64,000 nt of DNA. It comes from Streptomyces roseoviridis. Lineage in GTDB: Bacteria; Actinomycetota; Actinomycetes; Streptomycetales; Streptomycetaceae. The stretch's first letter is position 1. The number at the start of each line of letters is the position of its first letter. Both the position numbers and the translations under genes were made by a program. Where the stretch lies: NCBI RefSeq assembly GCF_039535235.1, contig NZ_BAAAWU010000001.1:4402001-4466000 (forward strand). Reading direction: 5' to 3'. Positions 22,864-31,645 of this stretch are shown here, in pieces. Under the pieces are notes generated by a model. That model was not told the DNA's origin. It ran no database searches and saw only the letters and a program-made list of their open reading frames with translations.

Positions 22864-24402
22864 ATGTCCAGAATCACCGAGACCTCCCCGCCGGCCCAGG
22901 CCGATCCCAGCCGCTGGAAAGCCCTGCTCTTCATCGCCCTCGCCCAGCTGATGGTCGTGCTCGACGCGACGATCGTGAACATCGCGCTGCCCTCCGCCCA
23001 GCAGGACCTGGGGATCTCGGACGGCAACCGCCAGTGGGTCATCACCGCCTACGCGCTCGCCTTCGGCGGTCTGCTGCTGTTCGGCGGCCGCGTCGCCGAC
23101 CTGTGGGGCCGCAAGCGGACCTTCGTGGTCGGCCTGATCGGCTTCGCCGCGGCCTCCGCCCTCGGCGGCGCCGCCAGTGGCGAGGCCATGATGCTCGGCG
23201 CCCGCGCGCTCCAGGGCGCGTTCGGCGCGCTGCTCGCCCCGGCCGCCCTCTCCCTGCTCGCGGTGATGTTCACCGACGCCAAGGAGCGGGCCAAGGCCTT
23301 CGGCATCTACGGCGCGATCGCCGGAGGCGGCGGCGCCGTGGGCCTGATCCTCGGCGGCTTCCTCACCGAGTACCTGGACTGGCGCTGGACCTTCTACGTG
23401 AACATCCCGTTCGCGGTCGTCGCCGCGGCCGGCGCCTACTTCGTGATCCGCGAGCCCTCCGGCGGCCGCAACCGCGCCCCGCTCGACGTCCCGGGCGTGA
23501 TCCTGTCCACCCTCGGCCTGGTCTCCCTGGTCTACGGCTTCACCCGCGCCGAGTCCGAGGGCTGGTCGGACCCGCTGACCATCTCGCTGTTCATCGCCTC
23601 CGTCGTGCTCCTCGCCGGCTTCGCGGCCGTCGAGGCCGTGGTGAAGTCCCCGCTGCTGCCGCTGCGCGTGATCACCGACCGCAACCGCGGCGGCGTGTAC
23701 CTCTCCCTCGGCCTCGCCGTCATCGCGATGTTCGGCCTGTTCCTGTTCCTGACCTACTACCTCCAGGTCGTGAAGGGCTACTCGCCGGTCCGGACGGGCT
23801 TCGCGTTCCTCCCGATGATCGCCGGCATGATCGTGGGCTCCACCCAGATCGGCACCCGGCTGATGACCCGGGTCCCGCCGCGGCTCCTGATGGGGCCCGG
23901 CTTCCTCACCGCCGCCCTCGGCATGCTGCTCCTGACGCAGCTGGAGACCGGCTCCTCGTACGCCGGACTGATCCTGCCGGCCCAGCTGCTGCTCGGCCTC
24001 GGCATGGGTACGGCGTTCATGCCGGCCATGTCCCTGGCCACGCACGGGGTCGACCCGCGGGACTCCGGTGTGGCCTCCGCGATGGTGAACACCTCGCAGC
24101 AGGTCGGCGGTGCCATCGGTACGGCGCTGCTGAACACCATCGCCGCCTCGGCGACCACCGCGTACCTCACCGACCACGCGGCGGCCGCGACCACCCCGGC
24201 GGCGCGGCAGCTGCTCCAGCTCCAGGGCATGGTCGAGGGCTACACGGCCGCCATCTGGTGGGCGGTCGGCATCCTGGTCGTCTCGGCGACGCTGGCGGTC
24301 ACCCTGATCAACACGGGCCGGCCGGGAACCGGCGCGGTGGCGGCCTCCGGCTCCGGCTCCGGTGCCGAGGACGAGGTCAAGGTGCCGGTGATCGTTCACT
24401 GA
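22864..24402 (+). CDS. MFS drug exporter, DHA2 (EmrB/QacA) family, 14 TM
   Basis: A 512-residue drug:H+ antiporter. Signatures: LAQLMVVLDATIVNIALPS in TM1, WVITAYALAFGGLLLFGG, RVADLWGRKRTF (motif A), and the motif C-like GGFLTEYLDWRWTFYVNIPF; 14 predicted hydrophobic segments. The C-terminal tail is short and Ser/Gly-rich. ATG 22864 is preferred over GTG 22852, which abuts the AAGAGG ribosome site. It is paired with the TetR gene just upstream and probably co-regulated through the 22032-22088 repeat. The transcript can stop at the hairpin at 24454. Substrate unknown. Confidence 0.9.
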   Translation: MSRITETSPPAQADPSRWKALLFIALAQLMVVLDATIVNIALPSAQQDLGISDGNRQWVITAYALAFGGLLLFGGRVADLWGRKRTFVVGLIGFAAASALGGAASGEAMMLGARALQGAFGALLAPAALSLLAVMFTDAKERAKAFGIYGAIAGGGGAVGLILGGFLTEYLDWRWTFYVNIPFAVVAAAGAYFVIREPSGGRNRAPLDVPGVILSTLGLVSLVYGFTRAESEGWSDPLTISLFIASVVLLAGFAAVEAVVKSPLLPLRVITDRNRGGVYLSLGLAVIAMFGLFLFLTYYLQVVKGYSPVRTGFAFLPMIAGMIVGSTQIGTRLMTRVPPRLLMGPGFLTAALGMLLLTQLETGSSYAGLILPAQLLLGLGMGTAFMPAMSLATHGVDPRDSGVASAMVNTSQQVGGAIGTALLNTIAASATTAYLTDHAAAATTPAARQLLQLQGMVEGYTAAIWWAVGILVVSATLAVTLINTGRPGTGAVAASGSGSGAEDEVKVPVIVH

Positions 24403-24453
24403 GATCGTTCACCGACCGTGCGGGGCGCCCGGCCCCGTCCCGCTTCCGGCGAC

Positions 24454-24481
24454 CTGCCCTGGCTCAGTGGAGCCGGGGCAG
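24454..24481. terminator. hairpin terminator built from a duplicated marR 3' end
   Basis: A 12-bp stem CTGCCCTGGCTC paired with GAGCCGGGGCAG (one G-T pair) and a 4-base loop, between the converging MFS and MarR genes. Its right arm is part of a second copy of the last 31 bases of the MarR gene, which lies immediately past the MarR stop. Confidence 0.75.
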
Positions 24482-24500
24482 ATCCGCGTCCGGGCCTGGT

Positions 24501-24989
24501 TCAGCGGAGCCAGGGCAGGTCCGCGTCCGGGCCGGCGGGCTGGAGGCCCTCGGCGACGGTCCGCATGATCGCGCCGAGCTGCTCGACCTGCTCGTCCGTC
24601 AGCCGGTCGAAGAGGGCCTGCCGTACGGCCCCGACATGCCCGGGCGCGGTCCGGCGCAGCACCTCGTACCCCTCGTCCGTCAGTCGCGCGAACTGGCCGC
24701 GCTTGTCGGAGGGGCACTCCTCGCGCGCCACCCAGCCGTTCTTCTCCAGCCGGGCGACGGCGTGCGACAGGCGGGAGCGGGTGATCTTCACGTCCCTGGC
24801 CAGCTCCGTCATCCGCATCCGGCGGCGGGGGGCCTGGGAGAGCTGGACCAGCAGTCCGTAGTAGACGTGGGGCATCCCGGCGTCGCGCTGCAGCTGGCGG
24901 TCGAGATGGTCCTCCAGGAGGGTGGTGGCGTGGAGGTAGGCGCGCCAGACGCGCTGTTCCTCGTCGCTGAGCCAGCGGGGTTCGGTCAT
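24501..24989 (-). CDS. MarR-family transcriptional regulator
   Basis: A 162-residue MarR repressor. The winged helix reads RMRMTELARDVKITRSRLSH, then RLEKNGWVAREECPSDKRG, ending in the wing sequence RGQFARLTDEG. The dimerisation helices are at both ends. ATG 24989 begins the domain cleanly. It is divergent from the LigB-type dioxygenase at 25089 with a shared 99-bp promoter holding TTGAA-type palindromes, so it most likely represses the dioxygenase and itself and responds to a phenolic or quinone compound; the ligand is inferred from the gene pair only. Its final 31 bases are duplicated just beyond its stop codon. Confidence 0.9.
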   Translation of the reverse strand: MTEPRWLSDEEQRVWRAYLHATTLLEDHLDRQLQRDAGMPHVYYGLLVQLSQAPRRRMRMTELARDVKITRSRLSHAVARLEKNGWVAREECPSDKRGQFARLTDEGYEVLRRTAPGHVGAVRQALFDRLTDEQVEQLGAIMRTVAEGLQPAGPDADLPWLR

Positions 24990-25010
24990 GGATCCATGGT
25001 ACGGCCACTT

Positions 25011-25064
25011 CTTGAAAGTTGAACTACATCGCCGTACGCTGGGGTCATAGCTTGAAACTTCAAG
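25011..25064. promoter_or_regulatory. MarR-type operator palindromes
   Basis: Perfect CTTGAA-AC-TTCAAG at 25051-25064, and a related imperfect CTTGAA-AG-TTGAAC at 25011-25024. Both lie between the divergent MarR and dioxygenase genes; the first is 25 bp before the dioxygenase start. Confidence 0.8.
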
Positions 25065-25088
25065 GACCATGAACGGGAGGCGGTCGCG

Positions 25089-25880
25089 GTGGACACCACA
25101 CGGCACACGCAGGAACGGATGCCCGCGCTCTACCTCTCGCACGGCGCCCCGCCGCTCGCCGACGACCCCGTCTGGCCCGGCCAGCTCGCCGCCTGGGCCG
25201 CCGGCCTGCCCCGCCCCACGGCGATCCTCATGGTCTCCGCCCACTGGGAGGAGGCCCCCCTCGCCCTCGGCGCCACCGAGACCGTCCCCCTCGTGTACGA
25301 CTTCTGGGGCTTCCCCGAGCACTACTACCGGGTCCGGTACGCGGCCCCCGGCGCCCCCGGGCTCGCCGACGCCGTCCGCAAGCTGCTCCGCGCCCCCGGC
25401 ACCCCGGTGCAGGACATCCCCGACCGGGGCCTCGACCACGGCGCCTACGTCCCGCTCGTCGAGATGTTCCCCGAGGCCGACGTCCCCGTCCTGCAGATCT
25501 CGCTGCCCACCCTCGACCCGCGCCGCCTCATGGACATCGGCCGCAGGCTCGCCCCCCTGCGCGACGAGGGCGTCCTCATCGTCGGCAGCGGCTTCTTCAC
25601 CCACAACCTCGCCGCCCTCCGGCACACCGGAGTGCCCGGCTGGTCCGCCGAGTTCGACGCCTGGGGACGCGAGGCGCTCGCCGCGCACGACGTCGACGCC
25701 CTGCTCGACTTCGAGTCCGCCTCACCGGCGGGCCGGCTCGCCCACCCCCGCACCGAGCACTTCGCCCCCCTCTTCGTCACCCTCGGCGCCGCCGACGCGA
25801 CCGGCGACCTGGACCGGGGGCGGAGCGTCATCGACGGCTTCTGGATGGGCCTGGCCAAGCGCTCGGTCCAGTTCGGCTGA
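25089..25880 (+). CDS. LigB/DODA-type extradiol ring-cleavage dioxygenase family protein
   Basis: A 263-residue member of the class III extradiol dioxygenases (YgiD/4,5-DOPA dioxygenase-like). Candidate metal and catalytic histidines are in YLSHGAPPL, VSAHWEE, LDHGAYVPL and GSGFFTHNL. It would open an ortho-dihydroxylated aromatic ring using iron or zinc; the real substrate is unknown. GTG 25089 has GGGAGG about eight bases upstream. It is divergent from the MarR gene with operator palindromes between them. Its TGA directly abuts the stop codon of the converging acetyltransferase (25880/25881), so there is no intergenic space at the 3' end. Confidence 0.88.
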   Translation: MDTTRHTQERMPALYLSHGAPPLADDPVWPGQLAAWAAGLPRPTAILMVSAHWEEAPLALGATETVPLVYDFWGFPEHYYRVRYAAPGAPGLADAVRKLLRAPGTPVQDIPDRGLDHGAYVPLVEMFPEADVPVLQISLPTLDPRRLMDIGRRLAPLRDEGVLIVGSGFFTHNLAALRHTGVPGWSAEFDAWGREALAAHDVDALLDFESASPAGRLAHPRTEHFAPLFVTLGAADATGDLDRGRSVIDGFWMGLAKRSVQFG

Positions 25881-26393
25881 TCAGAGGTCCTTCTCGTACC
25901 AGGCCACGTCCCAGTAGCGCCCGAACTTCCGCCCCACCTGCCCGAACGTGCCGGCGTGGCGGAAACCGAAGCGGGCGTGCAGCCGGACCGAGGCGGCGTT
26001 CGGCAGCGCGATCCCGGCGTACGCCCGGTGGACGTCCTCGCCCGCCAGGACCCGGAACAGCTCCCCGTACAGCAGGGTGCCGATGCCCCGCCCGCCGGCC
26101 GTGGGGGAGAGGTAGACGCTCACCTCCACCGAGGTGTCGTACGCGGCCTTCGGCCTGAAGGCGCTGCTCGTCGCGTAGCCGAGGATCCCGCCCGCCTTCG
26201 TTGCCTGAGCAACCAAAAGGCGGTGGGGGCCGTCTCCAGGGTGGGAGCGGAGCCAAGGGAGCCGCTGCTCCGGAGTGAAGGGCTCCGTGTCGAATGTGAT
26301 CGCGGTCTCACGGACGTAGTGGTTGTAGAGCTCGGTGAGCGCGGCCAGATCACCCTCCGTGCCCGCCCTGACCTGCACATTGCCGGGATCCAT
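25881..26393 (-). CDS. GNAT acetyltransferase (phosphinothricin acetyltransferase-like)
   Basis: A 170-residue GNAT protein of the PAT/Bar/YncA type. It begins VQVRAGTEGDLAALTELYNHYV, then ITFDTEPFTPEQRLPWL. The acetyl-CoA loop is VEVSVYLSPTAGGRGIGTLLY, where the R/Q-x-x-G-x-G/A pattern is GRGIG, and the C-terminal IALPNAASVRLHARFGFRHAGT is typical. ATG 26393 follows GGGAGGGC by eight bases. It may acetylate an amino-acid analogue; substrate unknown. It is divergent from hrdD with about 150 bp between and converges exactly on the dioxygenase stop. Confidence 0.87.
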   Translation of the reverse strand: MDPGNVQVRAGTEGDLAALTELYNHYVRETAITFDTEPFTPEQRLPWLRSHPGDGPHRLLVAQATKAGGILGYATSSAFRPKAAYDTSVEVSVYLSPTAGGRGIGTLLYGELFRVLAGEDVHRAYAGIALPNAASVRLHARFGFRHAGTFGQVGRKFGRYWDVAWYEKDL

Positions 26394-26547
26394 CGGCACG
26401 CCCTCCCCGTCGTCGGCGGCGCAGGATACTGCATGATCGCCAAAACTCAGGTGCCGGGTGGGAATTCTGTCCTGATTCCAGTCGTTGTTTCCGTCGGATG
26501 CAGGGCACCCGTAAGGGTGTCGCGACCTACTCAGCAAGGGAGCACGC

Positions 26548-27552
<1,005 letters not shown>

Positions 27553-27708
27553 CGGGGCACCCACGCCGCCGCCGGGGCCGACGGCCCCGTCTTGGCGTCA
27601 CCGCGCCGGGGGCGACGGCCCCGGACCTGCCCCGGGGGGGCGCCGCGCCGGGGCCGGGGCCCCGGACCCGCCCGGGGAGGGGGCGCGTGCGGCGGAGCGG
27701 CTCATGCC

Positions 27709-28145
27709 CGCGCGTACGGCCACGGGCCTTGTGTTGGGGCCCGCCCGCCAGACATGGCCGCCCGCGAGGGCTCGCGAGGGCTCGGCTCACCGGCGGGGCC
27801 GCCAGCGGCCTCAGGGGTCCGGCCCGCGAGGGCCCATGAGGTTCGGCTCACCGGCGTGGCCGCCAGCGGCCTCCGGGGCCCGGTCGGCACCCGCGCGTAC
27901 GGCCACGGACCTCGTGCTGGGGTCCGCCCGCCAGGCGTGGCCGCCCGCGAGGGCTCGCGAGGGCTAGGCTCACCGGCGTGGCCGCCAGCGGTCTCGGGGG
28001 CCCGGTCGGCACCCGCGCGTACGGCCACGGGCCTCGTGTTGGGGTCCGCCCGCCAGGCGTGGCCGCCCGCGAGGGCTCGCGAGGGCTCGGCTCGCCGGCG
28101 TGGCCGCCAGCGGTCTCGGGGGTCCGGCCCCGCACCCGCGCGTAC
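27709..28145. repeat. tandem array of ~122-bp units
   Basis: Units start with CGCGCGTACGGCCACGG and run through GGGGTCCGCCCGCCAGGC, GTGGCCGCCCGCGAGGG and CACCGGCGTGGCCGCCAGCGG. The same base in the start element falls at 27715, 27898, 28020 and 28143, giving spacings of 183, 122 and 123 bp; the first unit carries an extra half-unit of about 61 bp. Copies differ by point changes, so the array is not brand new. Confidence 0.85.
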
Positions 28146-28840
28146 GGCGCTCGGTCCCGGACTCGCCCGAGCGTGGCCGCGTCCGGGTGCCCGGCTCACT
28201 GGCGTGGCCGCCGTCGGCCTTCCAGGCCGGCCCGCCCCCGGGGCACCGCTGGACGGCCGACCGCAGGCCTCCGCTCGCCCTCCCGCGCCGTCGCGACGGC
28301 TGACCGCAGGTTCCTGCGTGTCCATCCACAGCAGTGGCGGCCGGGGCCCGGGGGCCTGGCTCCCGTCCGCGCGTACGGCGCTCGGCCCCCGACCCGCCCA
28401 GCGCCGTCGCCCACGGCCGATCTCAGGTCCCCGCTCGCCTACGTGCCACCGCTCGCGGCAACCCACGGGGGGCCGCCGTGGCCCGCCGACCGGGCCGCAT
28501 CGCCACCGCGCTCAGCCGGGCGAGCAGCAGGGCTTGGGCTCGCCCCGGTGCAGCCGCTCGCGGCCGCCCCTCCCGGGCCCCGGCTCGCGCTACCGCCCAC
28601 GGCCGACGCCGACGCCGACCGCAGGTCCCGGTTCGCGACCGCGCCCCCGCTCACGCCGGTCGCAGGTCCCGGCGGGGCCGATGACAGCAGCCTCCAGGGC
28701 CCGGCTCGCCGTCACCACTGCGCACGGCCGCCTTCGGTGGTCGCCGTGCCTGGCCATCCGCGAGTCGGATTGCGACCGCGTAAGCCTGGCGAGCAGCAGC
28801 GGGCTCGGGGCACCCCCGCGTGGCCGTCAAGGCCGCCGCC

Positions 28841-28897
28841 GCGGACCCCGGCTCCCGCCGCGGACCCCGGCTCCCGCCGCGGACCCCGGCTCCCGCC
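28841..28897. repeat. three copies of a 19-bp repeat
   Basis: GCGGACCCCGGCTCCCGCC occurs three times in direct tandem (28841, 28860, 28879). It lies in the same non-coding region, about 120 bp from the WYL regulator's 3' end. Confidence 0.85.
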
Positions 28898-29014
28898 CCA
28901 GCCACCACCCAGGCCAACCGCAGATCCCGGCGCACCTCTCTGCGGCCCGCTCACGGCCGTCGAGGACCCCGGTTCGCGTCCGCGCCACCTGCCCGCGGCC
29001 GACCGCAGGTCCCC

Positions 29015-29974
29015 TCACCCCCGCGTGGCCGCCGACAGCCTCCCCGTCAGGTCCTCCACGTACGCGATCAGCGACGCCGGGCCGTGGATCGTGAACTCCG
29101 CGTCGACCAGCGCCAGCCGCAGGGCCAGCCACTCGACGGAGTCGACGGTGCGGGCCCGCAGCCGGCAGGCCGTCTCCCCGTCGGCCACCGGCGCCAGGTG
29201 TGCCGGCAGCCGCGCCGCCACGAACTCCGCCGGTGCCTCGAAGCTCACGTCGAGGTCGAGCTCCGGCTGGGTCCGCGTCATCGACCGCTCCAGATAGGCC
29301 GCCGCGTCCCCGGCCGGCAGCTCCCGCGGCGCGAAGCGCGCCCCGGTGGGGAAGGGCTCGCTGACCCGGTCGACCCGGAACGTCCGCCAGTCCTCCCGCC
29401 CCAGGTCGTAGGCGACGAGGTACCACCGTCGGCCCGTCGACACGAGCCGGTAGGGCTCCACGAGCCGTTTCGTCTCCGCCCCGTCGCCCGCCCGGTAGCC
29501 GAACCGCAACCGCTCCTGCCCGGTGACCGCGCCCGCGAGCGCGGTCAGGGTCTGCGGCGCGACGGTCGCCCCGTCCCCGCGCGTGAGCGGGATCGTGGCG
29601 TTCTGGAGGGTGGAGACGCGGTGCCGCAGCCGGGACGGCAGGACCTGCTCCAGTTTGGCCAGCGCCCGTACAGATGCCTCCTCGACGCCCTCGATGGCGT
29701 GCCCCGCACCCGCCCGGAGCCCCACCGCGATGGCGACGGCCTCCTCGTCGTCGAGGAGCAGCGGCGGCATCGCGGTGCCGGCCACCAGGCGGTAGCCGCC
29801 GACGGCGCCCATGGTCGCCTCGACCGGGTAGCCGAGGTCGCGCAGCCGGTCGATGTCCCGCCGGATGGTGCGCGGCGAGACCGAGAGCCGTTCGGCGAGC
29901 TCGCTGCCCGGCCACTCACGAGGGGTCTGGAGGAGCGACAGCAGATTCAGGAGTCGTGCCGGTGTGTCGGTCAT
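29015..29974 (-). CDS. HTH/WYL-domain transcriptional regulator (YafY-like)
   Basis: A 319-residue regulator. The N-terminal winged HTH reads LNLLSLLQTPREWPGSELAE, then SVSPRTIRRDIDRLRDLGYPV. The WYL domain occupies about residues 135-215, with LRFGYRAGDG and a GRRWYLVAYDLGREDWRTFRVDR core, and a WCX-like C-terminal extension follows. Such proteins bind DNA and sense nucleotides or other ligands. It is divergent from the MFS gene at 30036 with only 61 bp between starts, so it probably controls that pump and itself. The 3' end faces the repeat region. Confidence 0.9.
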   Translation of the reverse strand: MTDTPARLLNLLSLLQTPREWPGSELAERLSVSPRTIRRDIDRLRDLGYPVEATMGAVGGYRLVAGTAMPPLLLDDEEAVAIAVGLRAGAGHAIEGVEEASVRALAKLEQVLPSRLRHRVSTLQNATIPLTRGDGATVAPQTLTALAGAVTGQERLRFGYRAGDGAETKRLVEPYRLVSTGRRWYLVAYDLGREDWRTFRVDRVSEPFPTGARFAPRELPAGDAAAYLERSMTRTQPELDLDVSFEAPAEFVAARLPAHLAPVADGETACRLRARTVDSVEWLALRLALVDAEFTIHGPASLIAYVEDLTGRLSAATRG

Positions 29975-30035
29975 GCGTCCAGGATGCGCGCCATCTAGGA
30001 CGCGACCTGACCTATATCCCCTCTACGTTTCCCGC

Positions 30036-31562
30036 ATGAGTTCACACGACGCCGTCATGGATGCGGCCACCACCGACAAGAGGCGCTGGATCGCCCTCGC
30101 GATCGTCATGACCGCCGCCTTCATGGACCTGGTCGACGCCACGATCGTCAACATCGCGATCCCCAGCATCGAGCGGGACCTCGGCGCCTCGTTCGGCGCG
30201 ATCCAGTGGATCACCGCCGGTTACGCGCTGGCGTTCGCCGCCGGCCTGATCACCGGCGGCCGGCTCGGTGACATCTACGGCCGCAAGCGCCTCTTCCTCC
30301 TCGGAACGGCGGGCTTCACCCTCGCCTCGGCGCTGTGCGGCTTCGCCGCCGGCCCGGAGATGCTGGTCGGCTCGCGTCTCCTCCAGGGCGTGGCGGCGGC
30401 GATGATGGTGCCGCAGGTGCTGTCGATCGTGCACGTGACCTTCCCGGCGCACGAGCGCGGCAAGGTCTTCGGCCTGTTCGGCGCCATCGTCGGCCTCGGC
30501 GCGGTCTCGGGCCCGCTGCTCGGCGCGCTGCTGACGCAGTGGAACATCGCGGGCCTCGAGTGGCGGCCGATCTTCCTGATCAACCTGCCGGTGGGAATCG
30601 CCGCCCTGATCCTCGGCCGCAAGTTCATCATCGAGTCGAAGGCGCCGAAGGCGCTCCGCCTCGACCTGGTCGGCGTGGCGATGGTGACGGTGGCGCTGCT
30701 GATGCTGATCTACCCGCTGACGCGCGGCCGCGAGCTGGGCTGGCCGCTGTGGGGCCACCTGATGATGGCCGGCAGCCTCGTCGTGTTCGCCGCCCTCGTC
30801 GCGTACGAGAAGTACAAGACCCGGAAGGACGGTTCGCCGCTCGTCGAGCTGTCGCTGTTCCGCGTGAAGAGCTTCGCGGCGGGCATCGCGGTGCAGCTGA
30901 CGTTCGGCGTGGTGATGGGCATCTTCTTCCTGGTCTGGACGCTGTACATGCAGATCGGGCTCGGCTGGAGCCCGCTCAGGGCCGGTCTGACGGGCGTGCC
31001 GTTCTCGATCGCGGTCTCGCTGGCGGCGGGGCTGTCGGTCCAGCAGCTGGTGCCGCGCTTCGGCCGCAAGGTGCTCCAGGCGGGCGCCCTGACCATGGCG
31101 GCGGGCATCCTCCTGTACTTCTTCGTCTCGGGCCGCTACGGGTCGGGCATCGACCCGTGGCAGATGATCCTGCCGCTGGTGGTGATGGGGCTCGGCATGG
31201 GCCTGATCGTGGCCCCGCTGACGGACGCGGTGCTGTCGGAGGTGCCGCGCGAGCACGCCGGTTCGGCCTCGGGCCTGATCAACACGACCGGACAGATGGG
31301 CAACGCGCTGGGTCTCGGCCTGGTGTCGGTGGTGTTCTTCGGCACGATCGACGAGGAGCGGCTGGCGGCGGCTCCGGCGGAGACGGGCGCGGCGTTCATC
31401 GACGCGTTCCAGAACTCGCTGGGCTGGGCGGCGCTGGTGCTGGCCGGCATCTTCCTGGTCATGTTCGCGCTGCCGGCGAAGCCGAAGCAGCACGTCGAGG
31501 GCGCGGTGGAGGAACCGGCTGAGCCGACCGAGCCGGTGAAGGAACCGGCGCTGGCGGGCTGA
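30036..31562 (+). CDS. MFS drug exporter, DHA2 family
   Basis: A 508-residue 14-TM transporter. TM1 has MTAAFMDLVDATIVNIAIPS, followed by QWITAGYALAFAAGLITGG and RLGDIYGRKRLFLLG (motif A). Later segments include SGPLLGALLTQWN. The C-terminus is Glu/Pro-rich and cytoplasmic. ATG 30036 lies 21 bases after a TATAT-like stretch and has no clear ribosome site; ATG 30057 is an in-frame alternative. It is divergent from a WYL regulator, its likely controller. A strong bidirectional hairpin follows 47 bases after the stop. Substrate unknown. Confidence 0.9.
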   Translation: MSSHDAVMDAATTDKRRWIALAIVMTAAFMDLVDATIVNIAIPSIERDLGASFGAIQWITAGYALAFAAGLITGGRLGDIYGRKRLFLLGTAGFTLASALCGFAAGPEMLVGSRLLQGVAAAMMVPQVLSIVHVTFPAHERGKVFGLFGAIVGLGAVSGPLLGALLTQWNIAGLEWRPIFLINLPVGIAALILGRKFIIESKAPKALRLDLVGVAMVTVALLMLIYPLTRGRELGWPLWGHLMMAGSLVVFAALVAYEKYKTRKDGSPLVELSLFRVKSFAAGIAVQLTFGVVMGIFFLVWTLYMQIGLGWSPLRAGLTGVPFSIAVSLAAGLSVQQLVPRFGRKVLQAGALTMAAGILLYFFVSGRYGSGIDPWQMILPLVVMGLGMGLIVAPLTDAVLSEVPREHAGSASGLINTTGQMGNALGLGLVSVVFFGTIDEERLAAAPAETGAAFIDAFQNSLGWAALVLAGIFLVMFALPAKPKQHVEGAVEEPAEPTEPVKEPALAG

Positions 31563-31608
31563 AGGGCGCCGCGAGGGCGGCAGCACACCGCAGGACACCG
31601 CAGGACAC

Positions 31609-31640
31609 CGAAGGGCCCCGGGCGCACCCGGGGCCCTTCG
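31609..31640. terminator. bidirectional hairpin terminator
   Basis: A perfect 14-bp stem CGAAGGGCCCCGGG with its complement and a 4-base loop, between the converging MFS and collagen-like genes. It is preceded by three 10-bp CAGGACACCG-like repeats at 31581-31610. Confidence 0.85.
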
Positions 31641-31645
31641 CCGTG

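Larger units (their letters stand above)
27553..29014. other. 1.46-kb non-coding, repeat-rich region downstream of hrdD
   Basis: The open frames here are artefacts of very high GC and repeats: they are rich in Arg, Pro, Gly and Ala, none has a recognisable domain, and several overlap in different frames. The region contains the 122-bp array, diverged CGCGTACGGC elements to about 28,380, and the 19-bp array at 28841. No RNA gene or transposase was recognised. Confidence 0.7.

Noticed and set aside
27709..28145. CRISPR array
   Set aside because: Units are ~122 bp and contiguous, without unique spacers of constant length, and no cas gene is present.
27592..29094. 500-residue frame through the repeat region after hrdD
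   Set aside because: Translated repeats only; equal-length frames exist on both strands and none has a start with a ribosome site or a known fold.
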